NCBI GenBank assembly: GCA_031841125.1 | Contig: CM063106.1 | Location: forward strand, 6,076,001-6,140,000 | DNA from: Acanthococcus lagerstroemiae | Lineage: Eukaryota > Arthropoda > Insecta > Hemiptera > Eriococcidae | Length of the DNA: 64,000 nt | Direction: 5' to 3' | In this document: positions 47,519-59,610 of the stretch, piece after piece | How positions within the stretch are numbered: position 1 is the first letter of the stretch | Layout: each line of letters opens with the position of its first letter | Program-made: the position numbers and the translations under genes | Notes under the pieces: generated by a model | The model's database searches: none | The model's input: only the letters and a program-made list of their open reading frames with translations | Told to the model about the DNA's origin: nothing

Positions 47519-48869
47519 TTACTAATGGATGTACGTCGAATTTAATTAGTATAATTTACGATTTTGTTATTCGACATTAAATCAACGTTGATTTTGCATG
47601 GTAAAATATTGACCTTCCTACTCACATAATATGATGTTATTCACAATAAGGTATCAAGGTTGGAAAGAAAAATTAATTTCCTATTTGTAAGATGAACACT
47701 GACAAATTTCATGCGGTGTTTTGGTATTTTGAATTGATTCGGCGAAAACCCTGAGCTAACCCTCTCAGGGAGAAACCCAGTAATAGGAGCACGTTGTGGG
47801 TCAATATCGTAGACATTTTAATGAATAACAAATTAGAAGTGGCGTCGAAATTGATAGTGAAGTCGATTTGATCATTAAAATTATGTCGATTTGACGGCAG
47901 TTTCACCTTCAGATCTGTATCAGTTTGACTGTAATTTTTTGCCTTGTCAACTTCTCGGTTGCCGTCAAAACACGTTCATTTCGACGTCAATCTGACTGTT
48001 AAGGAGCGTTCACTATGTTTCAAGTTTCAGCGCATCAAATTGACGTCAATTTAGCGTCGCGAAAAATGGTCAAATCGATGTCGAAATGGTTTTATGGGAA
48101 GGTCTGACCGTGTTAATGTATAAGTAAATAATTTTTGTTTGAGACATTTACGCCTACTGTTAATATTTCCCGACTTTTCTGGGAATAACTGATTTTTGCG
48201 AAATAGTCTAGTAGTCCAGTAGCTTATACAGCTGGCAGTATAGTCTATGTCCTTGTAATCTGTGGATACTTTCTATGTGCGAGGACGGCGAACTGCGTAT
48301 TATATGGCAATTTCCTTCTGAAAATTCGTGGTTTTTACGTGTAGAAGGTTTCTTCTTATTGAGTGAAAAAGTAAATTAACAATTTATTTCCTTTGTGTTG
48401 GCGGAGTGGGATGAAATTTAGGGCGCAATGTTCAGTGATAAGAAGGAAAAAGTTTCCGGGCTTTCAAAGCTGGTCCAAAAGCTTTGCCTATTGTGCTGCC
48501 AAATGAGGTAACAGCCCACAAACCTCGCTGCATTTGTGGTTGTGGTCGATCTAACGTAATTAAATTGGAAAATGTTAAAAGTGTGGATACATTCGGCTAG
48601 TGCAGCTGTGAATTTTTGATAAAGGAACGGAAATCACTTGGAAAGTTGTTCGGGTATCACAGAATTCATTTTTTACGGTTCTGCCCCGACAATGGAACAT
48701 TATACTAGTGTTTTGCGCAGTAACGAAGGAAGCTTTCGTCAGTTCATCTCAGACTGCGAGTCGTAAAACGGAGATAGAGAAATGGCTTATGACGAAATCG
48801 TCTTTTTGAAGGCACATCGAAAGGCGCATTGACGACTGCCGGTACTTTGATGAATTGAGAGAGTGTTGG
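47519..48869. other. Unannotated sequence
   Basis: Words such as GTCGATTTGA, TCAATTTGAC and GACGTCAA recur loosely between 47560 and 48100, possibly a degraded repeat. No gene is supported. Confidence 0.35.
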
Positions 48870-49860
48870 AACGTCGTCGTCGTCGTCGCCGACTGTACCA
48901 TTATCGCGCCGAGCCGTAATCGATGACATATTCTGACATGAATGTATCCGGCTCAGTGTTTGTGGCGAACATTAATTCCGGGACAACGAATTTTAATAAC
49001 AAAACAGTATTTCTTCGTTGTTGCATAGACGTCTCCACCGTGCAGATACATTTAATTTATCACGCGGCTTTTATGCGGATTTTGGCTTCTCCAGTCTGAG
49101 CGCGGTTGCGGCGGTTACGGCGGCAGCGGTGGCGGGTTGGTTGGTTGGGCAAACTAGGGCAAAAATTGCGAAGGTTGCGCGCCTCGAGACTTTTGCGAAT
49201 CGAGCGCAAGGTAAGGCTTTCGCATTTATTTCTTATTCGGATGGTAGAATTCAATTACACGTAATCAATCATCTGCTCCCGAATCTTTCCCGCCGATACG
49301 GCTCGATTTCCTCGCAGTGCTCGTCTATTCATTTCGACTAACTTCATCTACTTCGCCAAAAGTGCGACAGTTTTATTAATAAGAAACTTTGCTTTTGTTC
49401 GTCGTTCTATATGAGCCGGTGCGTCCTCGTAGAAAGGGGGCGCGCTATGAACTCTTTAACCGACAAATCCACTTTTAACAAAAATAATCTTCACCTATTC
49501 ACGCGCGCGTACATTAATCACGAAGAAAAAGCGTATCGAGATCGAGAGAAGAAAAAACTATTGCCGCTCTCATTACGCGTTACACGAAAACGGTGGGCCC
49601 ATTTTCGTGTAACTTTTCACGAAATGAAAAAGCGTACTTTTCGAGTCATTTATTACGGAATCGTCCGAGTAACCGATACACATACTCAGTTATTTATTTC
49701 GATTGTTGAGGCTGACCAATTGCTCAAAAAATCATAAACCTGTTCGGTCTCGTGATTAATGGCTTCTCGTGTCAGCCTAGCTACGTTTTCTCGCCGTGAA
49801 ATTCAAAACGTATACGCCGAGGAAAGGAGAAAAAAATATAAAAACGTAAATAACCGGGAA
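48870..49860 (+). promoter_or_regulatory. CpG-rich segment with a possible first-exon donor site
   Basis: CpG is frequent here, including a (CGT)5 run at 48872-48887 and ACGCGCGCGTAC near 49500, unlike most of the window. A strong splice-donor-like GCAAGGTAAGG lies near 49206-49216, at the end of an open frame (49018-) with an alanine/valine-rich stretch. This could be an untranslated or short coding first exon and promoter region of a host gene lying outside the window. No TATA box, downstream exon or protein similarity supports it further. Treat as a lead only. Confidence 0.25.
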
Positions 49861-51299
49861 AGTAATTTCATTTTTCTTGTACCCCACCGAGTGCTACGAT
49901 GAAAAGAAAATATTCCGAGAATTCTTCTCTAAAATGGTGGAGTGGAAAATGAAACAAACGTAATTTTTGGATTCGGATGTAAGTTATAGGGGCTTCAGAA
50001 AATTGGTGAATATTGATGATTGCAAATGAACGTCCAAATGTCAGTAGTTTGTAACGACATTGCTTGTTATTATGTTATTGTTGGATGAGGTTAACATCAA
50101 TAACGAGTTTGTCACTACTCTGAAGTACTTTTCTTGTATTTGGTAAGCAGCGAGTTGACATTTGGTTCCACGGTTGCAAATTATTAGAATTCCATGTATC
50201 GGATGCTGTGCATTTTGATCACAAGTCTACTTGGTCATTTTAGAGGTTCTAGGTCGCTATTTGTCATATAGTTCACGAAAACAGTCAGTCAGTTAGGTGT
50301 TCTATCCGTTGCCGGATGTTGATGGGCGCGGTTTCGGACGCGCGACTTTCCTGTGCAGGGTTAGTAGGGGTAGTTTAATGTTGCCTTCCCCACGGTTTGT
50401 TGCATTAGAGTTTTCCTTCTCTGTGCCGGAAAGTGTGCAGCCGCAGTTCACTTACTAGCCATGTGCTTGCACGACAGTAAGCTGCCCATGACGTGCACAC
50501 AACAGTCTCAATCTTTCAGATCTGATGGTAACATGCCTTGTGATTATAATGCCGTATTCGTTCGAACGGGCGGGATTACAGGACGTGTTATCTTTCCACC
50601 TCGATTGATACTGTAGTCGCTGTTTTCGTTAGGATGCTACCGGGGGGGGGGGGGGATTCGAATATCACTAGCTTTCCGGCGTTGGTGGTACTCGAATTTC
50701 GAAACGCAAGGATTGCAAAGCGGGCACGTTAACCCTTCTGCCGTACAGCAGTGGCGGCAACCAATTTGTACAAGTTGTTGCGTCCGCTACACAAACTACC
50801 GAGGTTGTGTAACAACGTTACACAAGCTATTGCCATTTTAATTCAGTTTTCATTTGCATTCTTCAGGTTAAGAAAAAACGAATGACTAGTTCAATCGATA
50901 AAGAAACTAATTATTAAAATAAAATATCAATAAAAAATGAAAAATTACTGCTTATATTAGAGAAAAGATCAAACCATATATTTATTCTGCATCTGATTTT
51001 CTATAAAATTAGCTTTTTTGCAGACATGCCCTACAATTGTCCTGAAAGAAGGGGGATGAAAATAACACCAAGCAAAAAAATTATATGTAGAACAGTGAAG
51101 CGTAGAATTTATGTCATATTTTGAGTCCCAGCGACTTACATGAGTAGGAAAGGTGCAAATTCGCCTCGATTTATTTCGTACTTCGGTGCCTAACTACCTT
51201 CTAGGTATTTTTAAAAATTTTTAAGAGCTCCTCAGTTACTAGGGCCTCTTGTGGGTGCTCTACAGACCCTAAATCAACAATTCTAGCTCCACAGAAAGA
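49861..51299. other. Unannotated sequence
   Basis: Mixed-composition DNA (50280-50830 is less AT-rich) with fourteen G at 50642-50655. No gene is supported. Confidence 0.4.
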
Positions 51300-51440
51300 A
51301 GCAGTGGATGAAAATGGGGCTAAATATCGGCTTATAGGGTTTTATAAACCCTGAATTCAATTTTAATATTAACTTTCCGAAATTTCAGAATTGTGGCACC
51401 TTGAGTGAAGACACAAAAATGGAAATTTCTACAATACAAC
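51300..51440 (-). repeat. Isolated unit of the about 128-bp degenerate repeat
   Basis: On the minus strand GGTGCCACAATTCTGAAATT is followed by AATATTAAAATTGAATTCAGG and a TATAAAACC block, matching the core of the arrays at 41.6-45.1 kb. Confidence 0.5.
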
Positions 51441-52261
51441 ATAGGTATCAATTAGTAGGCTATGAATTTCCGATGTCAGATTTATTGTAAATTTAAAACT
51501 GAAGTACGATAAAAGGAGGATAGGGAAATAATTTATGTAAAACATAACGTTGCTATAATATTCGATCTTACCTTCTTTTTCTCTCCGTCAGACCTTCATG
51601 TCCCCCTGCCGGAATTACATTTTGGTATTCCATCTGCTCGTATAGATGGAAGGTGAAGGAGGGATTCTATAAAAAATTTAGAAACTGAGGTATTCATGGT
51701 CAGGAAAAGGAGGCTAAGAATTGAAAAATTCAAGTACGACACAAAAACAAATTATAATGAAACCGGTGTGCGAGTCTGACCACTCTTTGTAAGACTACAA
51801 CTTCACCTTTATACGACCTTGACTCCAGTGACTCCCGAATAGCTGCAGAAGTGCTCTAAGCTGATAAGGTCGTGTCAAATGCTACCGTCATGGATACCGC
51901 GTTAACATACACATAAATTTTATTCAGTCTGTTATTTTCTCCGGATTTCTTCGTTTTCATAGACTTTTTCCTTAAATCTTGATAAAACAAATTATCTCAA
52001 TTTATCCGCTCAATGTTTTCAGTATTCCTCAGTGGATAATCTCCGTATAATCAAACATTATAAAATCGACATGCTCCGCCTAACGTATTTCAATACATTA
52101 GAACCGATGTTATTTACTGCCATCAAAGCTCGAAAAGAACAATTTTTTTGCCGTCCCCATTCTCTCAAATTAATGCTGAATCGTGTTCTTCTAGCGAGGG
52201 CTTTACACATGGTTCCCAACACAAAAATAGAAAAGAAAAAAAAAATGCAACGCCATACCTA

Positions 52262-52339
52262 GATGTGACTCGTATTTACGGCGTTTCAGGTATGCAATCA
52301 GACGTGACTTTTATTTACGGAGTTTCGGGTATGCAATTC
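52262..52339 (+). repeat. Two-copy 39-bp tandem duplication
   Basis: The units GATGTGACT...CAATCA (52262-52300) and GACGTGACT...CAATTC (52301-52339) share ATTTACGG, GTTTC and GGTATGCAAT. The unit is a multiple of three and the reading stays open (IYGVSGMQ twice), but no wider coding support exists. Confidence 0.8.
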
Positions 52340-55300
52340 TAATGTCATGAAAGTAAGACAAGGGGACCTCTCAGTTCAGGCGAAATATCAATCTGAAATG
52401 GAAAATTACATTATTTTGTTCTACCAGTCGGGAGGGGCAAGATCATGATATATGTAAATCATCTGAATAAGATATAACGCTAATCTTTACAAAATGAATC
52501 GGCATATAAGACAGGAAAAGTCTATTCTGAAAAGTATCAATTTTGAATAGTAATTTCTTTTCATGCCCGTTTTTTCTACCGCAGAATATGTCGGTTAAAT
52601 GATTCCTAAATGTGTGTAAATGTTATCAAAGAAGACCTTGAACTGAATTTCATTAGGACTGAAATCGTGGCATTAGATTATTAAAAATTGGAATGATATA
52701 AGAAATAATTCTAGAGAAAGATGAAGATGATGAGCCAAGGATACAGATACACATTTTCAGTGCCTGAATAAGATAAAAGATCTGTACTGTGTTTATCATA
52801 TTTGTAAAATGAACTGGTATCGATAGATAATGTCCGTATTTGTGCATTACTCCTCTATATTCGTATGAACACGTGGAAATATTCGAGACACTTCTACCTA
52901 ATTAGCATATTAATCATACAAAATAGGCATATCAGGACTTTCATGAAAACAAATTATGTACCTTTAGCGTATTTTAATTTGCCCTTTGTAAAATTTTGCC
53001 ACTTTCTTCGTCCTCTTCCCCCACAGTGGATTAGATATCCTTCTTTCGCGATGAAAAGTCGTGACAACTCATTTTTTAATGTCACATGGCCTGTGAGTCT
53101 AGAAAGATTATTTTCTCATTCTCATTCAAGAACCAACTGGCAATTCATTCGGAGAATCAAAACCTTAAGATGTCCGCTAAGAAAAATCTAAGATCATGCG
53201 TATTTGTTCTAAAATGTTCCAAGTATGGTTTTGTCGGTGTATGCAGTATACTAACAATGAAAAATATGGCGCTAATGGTCAGTCATGGATTTTACACCAC
53301 CCGTTTGATAGGTAAAAACAAGGGTTGTTTCTTAGGTTTCCTGAATTCGGTTCTCAGCATTTTGAAGGTACAGTACTTTTCACCAAGAGAAATACCAATG
53401 CCGTTATTTCTTGCTTGTTTTTGCTTGATGTTTTGGAAAATTGCCACCAGTTGGGTAAATCTGACAAGCAAAGACGTTCTCTTTTTCCGTCTTGCTTATT
53501 GACTCGGAAAATCCCCGAAATCTGGAAACAACGACTTTTCGCTTTTTCTCGTCTTTCTGATATTCTTTCTTTTTCGCTAATTTACTTGAAAGCTGGTCAG
53601 TAAATGTAAGAGTCAGATACCCAGCCAGGGCTAAATCAGAGCCGAGTCGAAGTCGATGCGCATAACATATTCTTTGGAGGGAGGATGGCTTGAGGTGTCG
53701 AAAATATTGATTGAAATATGTATCACAAATATGAGTTAACAACTGACAAGCAAAAAGGAAAACCTCATCTTTCCAATTTCCATGATTAAGTGTTCGAGTT
53801 TTCCGATTCGTGAATATAATGTCTCGAAAAAAGGCAAGGAAAGGGTAGTTATTGCAATGTTTCTGTCCACCAAATCACTTACTTCAGATAGAGAAACTCT
53901 CGGAGTAGGGCCCTGAAAAAGAAATAATACACAAACATTTTTCTGCAGTACTTCTGGTTCCTTTGTTTTCATTTCATGAAACATCGAAAAGCAATACAAA
54001 AAGTCCATCTTTTGCTGATTTAAGAATAGCAGCTACCGCTTTGGCTTTTCAGGTTTCCCTTTTCCCTCAATCTCATTGTTTTTCATGAACAGAGACGGAA
54101 GTTACTTCCCCCCCCCTGAATTATACAGTTCGTTGCTCGAGTAATACTGTATTGTCTATATTAGTACACAGTTATGGGTCTTTCAAAAATCAGTTCGCAC
54201 GTGGCATTTGGATTTTATTAAACTAATTTTGTGATGTTACTAAGCAAATTCTCCTACCAAGTACAATTAAAAAAGACTAGCATTATTCGAAAACAGTGGC
54301 ATAAGCTCTACTTACTGAAAACTATAAAATCATTGTCTCCCACCCATCTCCATAAATTTCCTCGAACAAAAATGTTTTTCTATTTGACTAATAATGTACC
54401 CGGTTCGGAAAATCCAAACACGATACTTTGCGAGAAATTCGGGAGGCTCGTGGTCATTATCGGGTACCACCAAGTCTGCAAAGTTTTCAAACGAAACGCT
54501 CTAAATTCGTACGTTGGAATTTTTCGAGATGCAATTGTCTTTCAGAAATTTGCAGAAGAAACTTTCAAAAACTGAGAGGGTGTTAAAGTAAATAAATAAT
54601 GGAAATATAACAGTCGAACACTCGGGTTGATATTTGCTTAATTTTTGAGTCAGCTAGGAGAGAGGACTCTTGCGCGCATTTCAGTGTGATACGCCTCTCA
54701 TCTGAATTATGTCAGTTGAAGCAGATAGCTAGAAAAGTGTGTTTCGTGTTTTAAGCTACTGGCTTATTTGTGTAAAATGATCTGGTAATAACGTTCTTCT
54801 CTCAGGTTTAAATTGATTTCGGTTGATACTCGCACTCCAGTTTTTTCTAGAAACAAAATATTATAGTTTTGTGTTGTTTTTTTTTCGTTTCAACAAATCC
54901 AATAAATAAAGCTCGTCTTGGCGAAAGGATAAACCGAGCCTATACGAAAATTAATCGAACCTGTAGTCGCTAAAATTGGGAAGCGGAAACTTTTTTCTTC
55001 GGTTACCTTGATATCAAATACGACTTCTTCCAACACGGGTTCTATTACAAAAGTAATTTTATTGCAAAAATAGAATTCCTTCTTAAGAATTCAAGTAACG
55101 GAGAAAGATATTAGCGGTTTATTTTTAATTAAGAAAATAAAATAAGAATATAATTAAATATGGAAACCGCCGGAATAATACAAAACAAAACCCAGTTTCA
55201 ACTTCGGTAAATGAAGAGGATAGAAAAAAATATTTTAAATACTAATTAAAAAATCGATATTTAATTTTGATGGGGAAATTAAAAAAGAAATCTTTTCTTC

Positions 55301-55745
55301 TTTGTAAATACAGTCGTTCTCTAGACCTAAAAGGAAATTACTTCGAAGGGAAAACAAAAAAGGTAGAATAATGTGAGTTGTATAGTAAAACTTTATTCAC
55401 GCTTCTTTATCAAAATACGATAATATAAAAATTTGCTTGCTCCTCGTCGGCGTGTTACGATGCGTCGGTGCCATTAAAAACTTGCGATTACAGCCGTAAA
55501 CGAGAACGATATTAGATTTTATATCAATAATTCATATTATTTTAAAAACTGGCTAAAAGTTTTTTCAGCCAAATTCACTCAAACGAACTTACCATTTTCG
55601 CGTTGTAAAAAACGTATTATGGAATAATTAAACTCGACCCGACTGTAGATTAGACGCGTGGTTTATCGCATAGCCTTTCAATCAGTTATTTAATTATGAG
55701 AATTTTAAAGTCTCGCAAAATTAGGTGACCCCTACTTCGACACAT
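52340..55745. other. Unannotated AT-rich sequence
   Basis: Open frames of 90-138 codons at 52865-54008 and 54231-54575 lack recognisable domains and splice context. Nine C lie at 54108-54116. No gene is supported. Confidence 0.4.
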
Positions 55746-55749
55746 TGGC

Positions 55750-56090
55750 TCGATTTTTAAAAGCCAAATCGTAGTCGGATCAAGAAAAATATGATGCAAA
55801 TCAGCGACTAGAAAAAAATAGATTATTTTCTTAATTTTTCAGACCAGTCCAACTTCGGCTCGATATGGTTTTGAAATTTAGACTTTTGGGGCTAACTCGG
55901 GAGCGGATCAATAATTTGATGCCATATTTGAAAAAATTGACCGAAAAAAACCTTTTTTCGATGCATTCAGCCAATTTCATTTTGACCCTTTTTTCGATGT
56001 GGAATTTGAAATTTCTGGGCCTATATTGAAACCGAATCAAAATTCCTATTATGCGGTAAGAATCACCGAAAAACGTCAAAGATTGAACCT
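55750..56090. repeat. Degenerate tandem repeat, about three units
   Basis: GGCTCGATTTTTAAAAGCC, GGCTCGATATGGTTTTGAAA and TTCGATGTGGAATTTGAAA blocks start near 55752, 55857 and 55996. Each is followed by a CGGATCAA or CGAATCAA block and a GACCGAAAAA or CACCGAAAAA block. Spacing is irregular, about 105-140 bp. Confidence 0.5.
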
Positions 56091-56159
56091 ATGGTTGACT
56101 TAGCAGCAGTTAGAATTTAAAGCGTTAGGTGTCTTCAAAACCACTGCGAAGTATGTTGA

Positions 56160-56530
56160 TCTGCCGTAATATGTCTTGATAAAACTATAAAAAGTTTTGT
56201 AAATTCTTTGAAAAAGGTTCTTACTGAGTTTCAAAATTATTTCCAACGCATTTCAATCAATCGGAAAGAGTGTCGGTATTTTTAGCAGCGCCCTAATAAA
56301 TCTGAAATAGTTTTAACTGAATTTTAACGAATCTCAACAAATGTAAGTGAGTCAGCGTAATCCCGAGAATTTTTCATAATACTAAACGGACTCCGAAGAA
56401 ATCCTGATGTATCTCAACTATAACAAAGTGACTCAACTCGTCCTAACTGAGTTAAGATAAAACTGAACGAGTACTAACAATATCTTAATTTTAACGCGTC
56501 TTGATAACTCACAACACAGTCTTAAAATGT
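56160..56530. repeat. Field of short degenerate words (CTCAAC/TCTTAAC type)
   Basis: Words such as ATCTCAAC, TCCTAACTGAG and TCTTAATTTTAACG recur at about 12-18 bp spacing. It resembles the fields near 8.9 and 25.7 kb in style but not in exact word. Confidence 0.4.
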
Positions 56531-56891
56531 GTAACGCGATTATCATTATTATTCGAGGATAAATTAAATCTGAAGATGAAATTATTAATGGGATTAATCA
56601 GTTACTAAATCTTCCAATAGTAATAGGTATTGTTATAAAGAAGATTATAATAAAAGCATGGATAGTAATTATGGAATAATAAATTGAATTATTATTAAAG
56701 TTATTATTATTATTTTTAAAATAAAGTTTAATGATCTTAAAATTGATGATACACACCATTTAAATGTAATGAAAAAATAATAAAATTTATAGAAATATTA
56801 TTTTGAATGGATAATGGAGGATATAAAGTTCATCCTGTATTAATATTATTATTACTGAAAAACCGACAAAACACCGACAACCTGAAGAAAG

Positions 56892-56965
56892 TGACAACAC
56901 CAACCACACTAACAAAATGACAACACCAACAACACTAAAATGACAACACTGACAACACTGAAAAA
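56892..56965 (+). repeat. Short minisatellite, three units of 23-26 bp
   Basis: Units beginning TGACAACAC start at 56892, 56918 and 56941. Each continues with CAACNACACTAA or GACAACACTGAA and a short A run. Degenerate related sequence (CCGACAAAACACCGACAAC) precedes it. Confidence 0.8.
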
Positions 56966-57955
56966 TGCGAGAAAATCCTGATATTATCTTTAATCTGTAA
57001 TGACAAATTTAATGAATTATAATTGATTATTGGTGAGTCCAAAACATTTTTAACAAACCTTAGTGCGTGGAAATCAGTCCTGACATATTCTCGAATCAGG
57101 AATAAATTACGGAATTTTTCAACAGCGTTCAAAAAAAGGCGAGTCTATAGTTTCAGAGAAACTGGACCACTGTGTGGCTTTATGGGACAGTGAGCTGCTC
57201 CTCCTGCCGAAACTGGAAGGGACACTTCCCCAGAGAAGTTTATATTTTTTGCAAGTAGGAATGATTAAAGAGTGAATATTCAAATATACCAGCCTATTTC
57301 AATAGATCATACCTTCTTCTTGCTATATCCTTATTTTGTTATTTGCTTCTCCTCCTAATAAAAATATCATTGGCCACTACTCTTTCTTATAAATGGAATC
57401 AAAAAGATTTTTAGTCATATTTTAACAATATTTAACAAACTATAACGTGTCTTAATGAATCTTATAGTAATTTTGCTGAGCTGTAATATCATGTTCAAGC
57501 ACATTCTTATAATTCCCGAAGAAGGAACTATAACAATATTAATAATTCTCTGGGACTTACTCAAAAGAGACTAAACTACTGTGCCAACGCGAGTCGAAAA
57601 TAAAATCAAACGAAATAAATTTTATAAGTATAATAATAAAAGAATAAAATTCACAATTTGAAGTATTGAATAGAATAATGTAACTTTGAAAGAAATCGAA
57701 ACGGTGAGACGGTAAAAGAGGAATAAAGACTAAGTCTCAGAACGGATCTGGAGACGACTTGCACGGAAGGTGCTTATTCATGTCAAAACCGAAAGTCGCA
57801 TGATAAGTGCTCGATAAAGCTAATTGCCGTCAGACCAGACGTCAATCAAGACTCGTTGGTGGCTCGAGGATTCGAGGAAAAGCGCATGTAAAAGTAAACA
57901 AGTGTAAAGAAATGGTAAATTTTAGTTCCCTAATTTTGGGGTGCTTGGCTTCAAT
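56966..57955. other. Unannotated AT-rich sequence
   Basis: No gene or clear repeat. The last 250 bases become less AT-rich toward the hairpin island. Confidence 0.4.
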
Positions 57956-57959
57956 ATGT

Positions 57960-58810
57960 TAGGAATCACTGCAGACAGCATTCGCTGCAGCGAAGTCATT
58001 TCGTTAGCTCGTACCTGGCTCTCACGAGGAGGTATTCCACTCTCATCCCCAAACCGATGATGCAAAAACAGGCTCTAGCTGCCACCTACATATCTGCATA
58101 ATGTGTTTCCGCCACGCGGACAGGAACTCGTAGGGGCGATCCAGGATGCTTGGTGCATTCTTCGACAGGCTACTATTGCTAGAGTTGTCTGTACAGTATT
58201 ATCTTTCGTATCGTGATAGTGTAGTGGCAGCTGGACGAGCCAAATTGCATCTTAGGTGAGTTTACTCACGGAGTACTAATCTTTTCGTAGGCTTACCCTA
58301 CTTCGATATTGAATTGTTTCATTATATTAATTAGGATAACGAGTTGCGCATACTCAGACTGCCTTGCCGGGTATCGACGTACGCTCATTATGCGGAGCGG
58401 GATTCTCAGGCGAGAATATGACGTACAACCTCACGTGAGCGGTCTCACGTAGCAGGGCGGTCCGTACTCAGGGAGTACGTAGGCCTCGAGGCGGAAGTCT
58501 CCTAACCCCCGCACAAGTGTGACCAGGGTGGATTAGCAACTTACCTACTGCGATACCTTGCACTGGCCGATGAGGCAGTGTGGCTTGCACTCAAGCCACG
58601 GGACAGATCATGAGGGTCATACCTCACAGTTTATATATCTTGCTAGATTTCGAATCATGGTACTCAAACGCGATTATTATCTTAAATTCCAGGTGGTGCC
58701 AATCGGCAGACGCGCTAAAGATCCGACCCTCGCACCTACAAGGTTTTCGCATAATTTGCTTAATTAACTGACAATATCGGTTATGTCTTCATTTTGTAAA
58801 ATAAAGCTAT
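57960..58810. ncRNA. Hairpin-dense GC-richer island, possible structured RNA (first half)
   Basis: Many exact short stem-loops follow one another: palindrome TTCGCTGCAGCGAA (57981-57994); TCCGC/GCGGA (58108-58120); GTGAG/CTCAC (58256-58269); CGCTC/GAGCG (58382-58399); ATTCTC/GAGAAT (58402-58417); ACGTGAG/CTCACGT with loop CGGT (58433-58450); CGTACTC/GAGTACG with loop AGG (58463-58479); palindrome GCCTCGAGGC (58483-58492); CACT-GCC/GGC-AGTG (58561-58580); GTGGCTTG/CAAGCCAC with loop CACT (58580-58599); TGAGG/CCTCA (58611-58626). After a TTCCAG acceptor-like site (58690) and AGGTG...CACCT pairing comes AATAAA (58800). Either strand could be the RNA. No coding signal is present and no known family is recognised. 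It could be a polyadenylated ncRNA or part of an unrecognised mobile element. Confidence 0.4.
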
Positions 58811-58989
58811 TACGTTAAATTAGAGTTCATTTAGTTTCCCTTAATTGACCACTGACCGGCCTTTCGACTTACTTCTCCTTTTCTTTTCTTCTTTTCATAC
58901 ATTTATACAATTTTTAACCAAGATAAGATACAAAAATACAAAGTAGCAACTTGATGAGTGCATTAAAAATTGATGTGATTAAGTGCGCA

Positions 58990-59610
58990 TAAGTAACAAA
59001 GTACCAATTAGTGCTACATAGAAGATGAAGTTAATAATGCGAGGTTCGACGCATAGCGGAGCCTTACGTACCGCGAATGTAAGGGGTAAATCGACTCCTA
59101 CCCGTGGTGGATTTCGAAAATGCGAGTGCCGGGTGAACACTCGTCCAGGGATGCCACCCCTTTTTTCTGTAACTATAAATCAAAAACGGAAAAACGAGAA
59201 AAAGTTTTAGAAAATAAATTTTATTGTGATATATTGTCGTATTTGGACTTGGCTGTCCTGTAACGAAACTTAAAATATTAAAATCATGCATTAGTTACTA
59301 ACGGTGGGCCCACTGTTTTGTCACCAAAATCCCTGCAGGGCCAATCACGTAGAAGCCAGGACCATTGTCGGATTATATTCACCCATTCTATTTAATTTTG
59401 TTAATTTTGGAGGGCGGTCCATGAGGTAACTCTCCCACCGGCCATTGAGGTAAAGCCCAAATATCACAGCCCCCGCAGGGGGTATTACACTCGCTTAGGT
59501 GTGGATAGATGTTTTAAGTTTTAAAAGAAACCGGCGACCCACCGAATTATATGGCGCGTGAGTCGCGTAACGCCAGCGGTATTGAAACCGGATGGTGAAA
59601 ACGAACCTTT
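58990..59610. ncRNA. Hairpin-dense island, second half
   Basis: The pattern resumes after 180 AT-rich bases: CCTTAC/GTAAGG near 59063-59085; GGGTA/TACCC near 59084-59104; CGAGTG/CACTCG near 59123-59143; palindromes GTGGGCCCAC (59304-59313) and CCCTGCAGGG (59331-59340); CCCCC/GGGGG with loop GCA (59470-59482); TGGCG/CGCCA (59552-59575). No reading frame of note. A PBS-like or LTR-like arrangement was looked for and not found. Confidence 0.35.

Noticed and set aside
52865..53742. Overlapping open frames of 92-138 codons on both strands
   Set aside because: No shared domain, no repeat family and no splice signals in phase. The frames contradict each other.
58561..58600. Hammerhead ribozyme core (CCGATGAGGC)
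   Set aside because: It only resembles the CTGATGA core, and no GAAA core element follows at the needed place.
58800..59600. LTR and primer-binding site of an LTR retrotransposon
   Set aside because: AATAAA and a GGCGACCC stretch looked suggestive, but no matching second LTR, PBS complementarity, gag or pol was found.
57960..59610. CRISPR array
   Set aside because: The stems differ in sequence and spacing, there are no direct repeats with spacers, and the DNA is eukaryotic.
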